DNA of 64,000 nt from Jejuia rubra (lineage in GTDB: Bacteria; Bacteroidota; Bacteroidia; Flavobacteriales; Flavobacteriaceae): positions 17,056 through 81,055 of the forward strand of contig NZ_JBHULY010000002.1 of the NCBI RefSeq assembly GCF_042684665.1, written 5' to 3'. Made by a program: the position numbers and the translations under genes. Shown here one piece after another: positions 58,845 through 64,000 of this stretch. Within the stretch, counting starts at the first letter, position 1. Each line of letters starts with the position of its first letter. The notes under the pieces are model-generated. The model ran no database searches, was not told the DNA's origin, and was given only the letters and a program-made list of their open reading frames with translations.

Positions 58845-58854
58845 TATTAATATC

Positions 58855-59490
58855 ATGCTAAGCAAGACGATTTGCTTGGTTTCTATTTTAATGTTCCTCA
58901 GTTGTTCCTCAACAAAACTTATTAAAAGCTGGAAAAATCCAGATTATAGCACATTCAATCCAAAAAAAATACTGGTCGTAGGTGTTACGCCTAATTATGA
59001 AGCACGTAAGGCTTATGAGTTTCGACTGATGACGGAATTGAATGCCAGAAAAATAAATGCACTACAAAGTGCTGTGGTTTTTGAAAAATCGTTTCAAGAT
59101 TCTAAGCAAACAGAAAAGGATATAGAAGCTGAAGTGGATAAATTGCGTTCAAATGGTTATGATACGATAATAATTTCATTAGTTAAAGGTGTGGACAATA
59201 ACCAATCTTACTCCAGTAATTCCCCAAAAACCGATTATTACTTAAGAAAATTTATAGGCTACTATTTGCTTTATCAAGAGGCCTATTTTAATCAAGATTA
59301 TTACAGTAGATATGATGTGTTTAATATTGAAACCTCGGTTTATGACCTAAAAAGGCGATCGGATAAATCTTTAGTTTGGAGAGGTGTTTTCGATTTAATA
59401 GCTCCAGCAAATAATTCTGAAGCCATAGATGCCTACGTCAAAAAGTTGATTTCAACCATGGAGAAAGCAAAAATTATATCCAAGCCCTAG
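58855..59490 (+). CDS. Hypothetical lipoprotein, paralogue 2
   Basis: From the ATG at 58855 (MLSKTICLVSILMFLSCSST, Cys17) it has 211 residues. The longer frame would overlap the preceding stop. It aligns along its length with the preceding gene: SWKNPDYSTFNPKKILVVGV, EARKAYEFRLMTEL, FNIETSVYDLKRR and LVWRGVFDLIAP. The two are adjacent, so a local duplication is likely. The gene ends 6 bp before the convergent VIT1 gene, with no room for a separate terminator. Confidence 0.75.
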   Translation: MLSKTICLVSILMFLSCSSTKLIKSWKNPDYSTFNPKKILVVGVTPNYEARKAYEFRLMTELNARKINALQSAVVFEKSFQDSKQTEKDIEAEVDKLRSNGYDTIIISLVKGVDNNQSYSSNSPKTDYYLRKFIGYYLLYQEAYFNQDYYSRYDVFNIETSVYDLKRRSDKSLVWRGVFDLIAPANNSEAIDAYVKKLISTMEKAKIISKP

Positions 59491-59496
59491 CAGATA

Positions 59497-60228
59497 TTAT
59501 CCAGAAATTATGCCCTCAAGAATATCACCAACAAAGAAGGATACGGATGCGGCAATAAGACCTAAAGCAAGTGTCTCAAGAATTCCTTTTAACTTGCTAG
59601 TTTGGGTAACATAGGTCTTTAAAAAACCAATAAAGATGAATGCTAAAGATGTCAGCATAATTGTCCAAATAAATAAATCTCCAGGAAAACCTCCAATAAA
59701 ATCCCATACATAAACTATTAAAGGAATCAATCCTATTGATATGAATGAAATATAAGTCATAAGCCCCATCATTACGGGCGATTTTGTTTCTTCAGACATC
59801 AATAATTCATCTTTCATCATGACATCTACCCATCTATCTTTATCAGCCGTAATGGTGTCAACAACTTGCTTCAGAAGCTTACCTTCAAAACCCTTATTTC
59901 TATAAATTTCTTCAACTTCTTCGCGTTCTTTTTCCGGAATGTTGTCAATTTCCCAATATTCTATTAATTTGTGTTTATTGTAGTTGTCCTTAACCGATTT
60001 TGTAGAAAGATAAGCGCCTACAGACATAGCAAAACCATCTGCTAGTAAATTGGCAAACCCTAAAATTATTATGACTTCATTGCTCAATCCAGCTCCAACA
60101 GCACCCGAAACTACGGCAAATGTGGTAACGGTGCCATCTATACCGCCGTAAACAAATTCGCCTAAATAATCTTGATATTTGTTAAGCCAATTACTTTTTA
60201 AGTGTAAAGTGTTTTCGTCGTGGTCCAT
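59497..60228 (-). CDS. VIT1/CCC1 family metal transporter
   Basis: A 243-residue membrane protein with the VIT1/CCC1 pattern: VYGGIDGTVTTFAVVSGAVGAG, ANLLADGFAMSVGAYLSTKS (Asp in helix 2), an acidic cytoplasmic segment with many Glu (EKEREEVEEIYRNKGF), then helices and a final SVSFFVGDILEGI. The family exports Fe2+ or Mn2+ from the cytosol. It is 48 bp downstream of the USP gene on the same strand and probably shares its box at 61161. Iron handling would fit a stress or dormancy programme. Confidence 0.9.
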   Translation of the reverse strand: MDHDENTLHLKSNWLNKYQDYLGEFVYGGIDGTVTTFAVVSGAVGAGLSNEVIIILGFANLLADGFAMSVGAYLSTKSVKDNYNKHKLIEYWEIDNIPEKEREEVEEIYRNKGFEGKLLKQVVDTITADKDRWVDVMMKDELLMSEETKSPVMMGLMTYISFISIGLIPLIVYVWDFIGGFPGDLFIWTIMLTSLAFIFIGFLKTYVTQTSKLKGILETLALGLIAASVSFFVGDILEGIISG

Positions 60229-60241
60229 CGAAGATGTAATA

Positions 60242-60295
60242 ATTAATGATTAATAATGAAATATAAGTATTAATAATTAATAATGAATTATAAGT
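60242..60295. repeat. Tandem 27-bp duplication at the USP gene end
   Basis: Two adjacent 27-bp units differ at three positions. On the minus strand, the first unit read encodes the last residues of the USP (LIIHY and stop) and the second repeats that tail without being translated. Confidence 0.75.
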
Positions 60296-61110
60296 AAAGG
60301 AGCCTCCATTTTATTACTGATTTGGGTGGTAGTAGAACCTGTAAAAAATCGTTCAAAAAAACTTTCTTTTTGTACCAAGAGTGTTATTAGGTTTATATTG
60401 TGGGTCTGTGAATAGCAACTAACGGCGTAGTGCATAGGCACGTTTTGTATTTTATGATATTTATGGTCGGTTTCTTTCAAAAAGATATTAATATTTTCTA
60501 GATCTTCTTTTTGTTTCACGGAACCTTCGCTATCGCTTATTATCCTTAATATGTGTAATGTTTTAGCATAATCAGTAGTGAATTTTATAATTTTCATAAA
60601 AGCACTGCCTCTTAATGAATCTTGCAAATCTAAAGGCAACAACACATCGTTGGGTTTTTTGTATCCATAAGCTTCGGGTATGGCCAGTGTTGGGCAATCT
60701 ACCTTTCTTATTACGTTTATGGTATTGCTTCCAAAAACAACTTCTTTTGCTCCTGTAACCCCATTTGTTCCCATCACGATGAGGTCAATGTTTTTAGATA
60801 TTATTACTTGTTTTACTGAATCGATTAGAGCATCAAAATCAACAATTATTTGATAGTTGAAGTTTTTATTTCCAAGTTCATCTTTTAGTCTTTCGACGAG
60901 TTTCATTAATCTGTTTTTTGACTTTTTTACAATAGAATCGTAGATACTGCTATTGCCCAATGTCATTAAATCATCGGTTGTGTAAGACGCTGAACTTTGA
61001 ACATGTAAAACATAAAAATTACATTGATCTTCCTTTAATAATTGCAGGGCATAACGCATGGCGTTTATTGAGCTTTCAGAAAAGTCGGTAAGCAATAGGA
61101 TATTTTCCAT
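60277..61110 (-). CDS. Universal stress protein, tandem USP domains
   Basis: From the ATG at 61110 (MENILLLTDFSESSINAMRYA) it has 277 residues. The six residues before it in the longer frame are not family-like. The first domain has a complete loop GTNGVTGAKEVVFGSNT, and the second starts DVLLPLDLQDSLRGSAF. It is the seventh USP of the island and is divergent from the FG-GAP gene. Its box (TGATAAATATCATTT on the minus strand) is centred 56 bp upstream. The VIT1 gene follows. Confidence 0.9.
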   Translation of the reverse strand: MENILLLTDFSESSINAMRYALQLLKEDQCNFYVLHVQSSASYTTDDLMTLGNSSIYDSIVKKSKNRLMKLVERLKDELGNKNFNYQIIVDFDALIDSVKQVIISKNIDLIVMGTNGVTGAKEVVFGSNTINVIRKVDCPTLAIPEAYGYKKPNDVLLPLDLQDSLRGSAFMKIIKFTTDYAKTLHILRIISDSEGSVKQKEDLENINIFLKETDHKYHKIQNVPMHYAVSCYSQTHNINLITLLVQKESFFERFFTGSTTTQISNKMEAPLLIIHY

Positions 61111-61160
61111 GACCTTATATTCAGTCAACTAAAAGTAATGGAAAGCTTTTGAAGCTAAAA

Positions 61161-61172
61161 TGATATTTATCA
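61161..61172 (-). promoter_or_regulatory. FNR/CRP-like box for the last USP gene
   Basis: The minus strand reads TGATAAATATCATTTTA, centred 56 bp before the USP start. It is the last such box in the window. The 61173-61636 stretch beyond it holds a terminator, AT-rich sequence and two TGTTTCAC copies (near 61260), with no gene that I can support. Confidence 0.7.
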
Positions 61173-61332
61173 CATCAAATAGTAAGTATTAGGTAATTTT
61201 GTAGTAAGTGTCGATAAACAATTATTTATAATATATTTGATATGGTAATGAAAATTGATGTTTCACTATTGTTTCACCTAATTCATATTGAAGTGTATCA
61301 ATTTAGACTAATAAAGTCTAATAAAAGACGTT

Positions 61333-61357
61333 AAACCTCGATATTTTCGGGTTTTTT
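61333..61357 (+). terminator. Terminator-like hairpin between the island and the FG-GAP gene
   Basis: AAACC-TCGA and TCG-GGTTT pair with a T-run after. No plus-strand gene ends just before it, so it may belong to a lost gene. Confidence 0.5.
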
Positions 61358-61636
61358 GTTTTTTGCGATTAGTCATTACATCCCATATTTTCTAGCCCTA
61401 TAATTAGCCCTTTTCCAAATGACTCAAAAAGAATTTAACACACACTAGTGATTAAAAGTATGAGCGAAATGTTATTTTTGGGAATCTTTAAACGAAATAA
61501 AAAATTCCCTTTAAATAAACTAGCAGATAATGATGAAAAATGAATGTTTTATGATATTATAAAAGCATTGATGAAGGAAAAGAACATTCTCATCAATTCT
61601 AGTGCTACTATAAATGCTTTAAGGCAACTAGCCATT

Positions 61637-63973
61637 ATGAAAACGATACAATTATTAGGTTTATTATTAATAGCTTCCTTAGGTCTAAATGCACAAACAT
61701 TTGCAGAAGTAAGTGCTATTTCTGGAATAGATCATATCTATGATCAAATTGGAACTTTGGGTGGTGGCTGTGTGTTTTTTGATTATGATAATGATGGTTG
61801 GGAAGACCTATATATTGTAGGTGGTAAAACAAGGGATGTCTTGTATAGAAATATGGCTAATGGAACTTTTGAAATTGTTCCAAATGCAGGATTTGATATA
61901 ACAGATAATTTCTATACAACAGGTGTTGTAAGTGCAGATGTAAATAATGATGGTTATAGAGATTTATTTATAACTACCTGGGGAGGGCGTATTAATGGAA
62001 GTAATTTAAAAAGAAATCTGCTTTTTTTTAACAGTGGGAACGGTACTTTTACAGAGTCAGGTTTAGTTGCAGGTATTACTGAGGTTAGTTTTTCTATGGG
62101 AGCATCAGTGCTAGATTATAATAAAGATGGTTTTTTAGATATTTATGTGGTTAATTATATAGAGAATCAGGATGTTTCGGAGGATGATCAAGGAAATGTA
62201 ATATTTAGTCATACTTGTTTTGAAAATTATTTTTACGAGAATAATGGAGATGGAACATTTAGTGAAAAAGCACAAATATTAGGATTAGACAACACAGGAT
62301 GTGCTTTGGCAGTAATGCCAACCGATTTTGATCAAGATCAAGATCAAGATATATATCTGGCAAATGATTTTGGAGCTTATATTGAACCCAATGCATTATA
62401 TGCCAACAATTACCCACAAAATTTATATAGTAATGTATCTCAACAGACAAGAACCGACATTGGAATATTCGCTATGGGCATTGCATATGCCGATATCGAT
62501 AAGGATAATGATTTTGATTACTATCTCACAAACCTTGGTAGGAATGTGCTTCTAAGAAATAATGGGGACCAAACATTTACAGATGATAGTACATCAGCAA
62601 ATGTTGAAAACACCTATGCACAAGACGGTAATGGAAGTGAGTTTCTTGCTACAGGTTAGGGAACGGCTTTTTTAGATGTAAATAATGATACATGGCCAGA
62701 TTTATTTGTTGCTAATGGAAAAACACCATCAGCAAATTCAATTTTAACAGGAGAGGACGACCCAAATAAACTTTATATTAATAATAATGGTATAACATTC
62801 ACTGATATATCCTTCGTATCTGGAATTAGTGATTCCAATAGAGGAAGAGGGATGGCCTATTGTGATTATGATAAGGATGGTGATTTAGATATTGTAGTTG
62901 TTGTACAAACCCATTCGGCAGATACGAATGCCCGAACAACATTATATCAAAACCAATTAAATCCTGATAGTGTTCAGGGTAAAAACTGGGTGCAATTTGA
63001 ACTTGAAGGCGTATCAATTAACAAGGATGCTATTGGTGCAAAGGTGAAGCTTACAGTAAATGGGGAGCAACTAATTCAAGAAATCCATGGTCAAGGGAGT
63101 CACTGTAGTCAGCATTCATTGGTTGTACATTTTGGTTTAGCCGATAATGAGGTGATTGATAATGTAGAGATCATTTGGTCTGATGATTATAGTCAAAATT
63201 TCGATGATGTCACTCCTAATCAACGTTACAGAATCAAAGAGGGGAATAATCTTTCAATAGCAATTTCTGGCTGTACAGACCCTAATTCCTGTACATACAA
63301 TCCAGTTGCAACTGTTGATGATGGTAGTTGCCAATACTTACCACCAAATGATATTTTAGGAAATGCATCATCTGGGTTTTATAAAACAGAAACATACACT
63401 TACAATGTCCCTGCTGATTCACATGTATCTTGGACGGTAGAGGGAGGTGAAATTATCAATGGTCAAGGCACAAACAGTATACAGATAACATGGGACTTTG
63501 TAGAACAAGGAAGAGTCATTGCTTTAGAAAGTGGCAACTCTTGTTCTAATAGTGAAGCAGAATTAGTTGTAAATCTTCATATCAATAATTTATCAGAAGA
63601 TACTTCTATTGCTAGGATATGGAACGAAGCATTGTTAGAGGCTATTCGTGGTGATTATGCAAGGCCTACAGTACATGCCAGAAACTTATTTCATACCTCA
63701 GTAGCCCTGTATGATGTTTGGGCCATTTACGAAAGCACTAAGCCTTATTTAATAGGTAATGAAGTACATGGGTTTACGAGTGATTTGGTTGAATTTGAAC
63801 CAACTGAATCAATAGCTGCATCTAAAGAAAAAGCCATGAGTTATGCTGCTTATCGTTTGCTTGTACATCGATTTGAAGATTCTCCAAGTGCAGATACATC
63901 TTTAGAAGGCTTTAATCTAATCATGAAACAATTAGGCTCGTATGTTTGCCATGCAAGTTTAATTAAGTATTAA
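61637..63973 (+). pseudogene. Secreted FG-GAP/ASPIC-UnbV protein with in-frame stop
   Basis: The chosen ATG at 61637 (MKTIQLLGLLLIASLGLNAQ) gives a signal peptide; the ORF extends upstream to 61544 without a signal. FG-GAP/VCBS repeats follow (DYDNDGWEDLYIV, DVNNDGYRDLFIT, DYNKDGFLDIYVV). A TAG at 62657-62659 stands where the frame continues GTAFLDVNNDTWPDLFVANG, and TGG is the likely ancestral codon. The same frame runs on through ASPIC-UnbV (WVQFELEGVSINKDAIGAKV), a Cys-rich CTDPNSCTYNP unit and the start of a vanadium-haloperoxidase-like domain, ending at 63973, probably early. Nonsense mutation or sequence error. Confidence 0.75.
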
Positions 63974-64000
63974 AAATAGTAAATTTCCGACTAATATAAC

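Noticed and set aside
61173..61636. Copy of the tRNA-Arg 3' end as the right border of the island
   Set aside because: I looked for GGTTCGAATCCTGTCGCG-like sequence near 61 kb and found none, so the borders of an insertion are not shown.
1..64000. CRISPR arrays, rRNA genes, intact insertion sequences
   Set aside because: No spaced repeats of CRISPR type, no rRNA sequence and no complete transposase were seen.

Overview
The window looks like chromosome from a member of the Flavobacteriaceae (Bacteroidota). Supporting signs are low GC, promoters of the TAnnTTTG type (clear in front of the tRNA), no Shine-Dalgarno sequences, and family types typical of that group: DUF2911 and DUF4294 proteins, a UbiA prenyltransferase annotated as geranylgeranylglycerol-phosphate type, relaxed lipoboxes, and FG-GAP/ASPIC-UnbV secreted proteins. 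There is no rRNA, no CRISPR array and no intact transposase. One tRNA, Arg(TCT), lies at 24097-24170.

Region 1 (1-24.1 kb) is ordinary chromosome. It holds a DUF559 protein, an aquaporin, a DUF2911 protein, a membrane-anchored AraC/TolB/TPR regulator, and a minus-strand operon (PIG-L deacetylase, a 35-residue membrane protein, a sodium:solute symporter, a Gfo/Idh/MocA dehydrogenase). A small defence-like locus follows (DUF262, a HEPN-like nuclease, a 58-residue protein, and a decayed upstream gene). Next comes a long minus-strand run: DUF2520, KdsC-like phosphatase, UbiA, SRPBCC, Maf, lipoprotein, MscS-like channel, CorA. Several Flavobacteriaceae-type intergenic repeats occur here, including two copies of an element that looks like a structured RNA.

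Region 2 (24.1-24.6 kb) is tRNA-Arg followed by a decayed tyrosine-recombinase fragment, which marks an old integration site.

Region 3 (24.6-61.2 kb) is the most interesting part. It is an island of about 36 kb of stress and dormancy-type genes: seven tandem-domain universal stress proteins, Hsp20, CbpA/CbpM, dodecin, a flavin-binding PNPOx protein, the YtfI/YtfJ pair, an L,D-transpeptidase, patatin, MlaE/F/D-type lipid transport, thioredoxin, a TerB-like protein, purine nucleoside phosphorylase, a DevBCA-type exporter, a flavin redox operon, an ATP-cone/Mrr nuclease, a beta-CASP nuclease and a VIT1/CCC1 metal transporter. Fifteen copies of an FNR/CRP-like box, TGATNNNNATCA, sit in its intergenic regions. 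Read toward the served gene, nearly all extend to ATCATTK, and with two exceptions (a possible second target of one box and the candidate RNAs) their centres lie 42-71 bp before a start codon. In the middle of the island lie a histidine kinase with a complete LOV (blue-light flavin) domain and, overlapping it by 4 bp, a receiver-CRP/FNR fusion regulator. I infer that this pair controls the island: a DosR-like dormancy regulon wired to light or flavin redox state. One box has no gene at the usual distance but is followed by two tandem, related, hairpin-ended units, which are candidate small RNAs. Another precedes a decayed small gene.

Region 4 (61.2-64 kb) holds a secreted FG-GAP/ASPIC-UnbV protein with a haloperoxidase-like start at its C-terminus. 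It is interrupted by an in-frame TAG and is probably a pseudogene.
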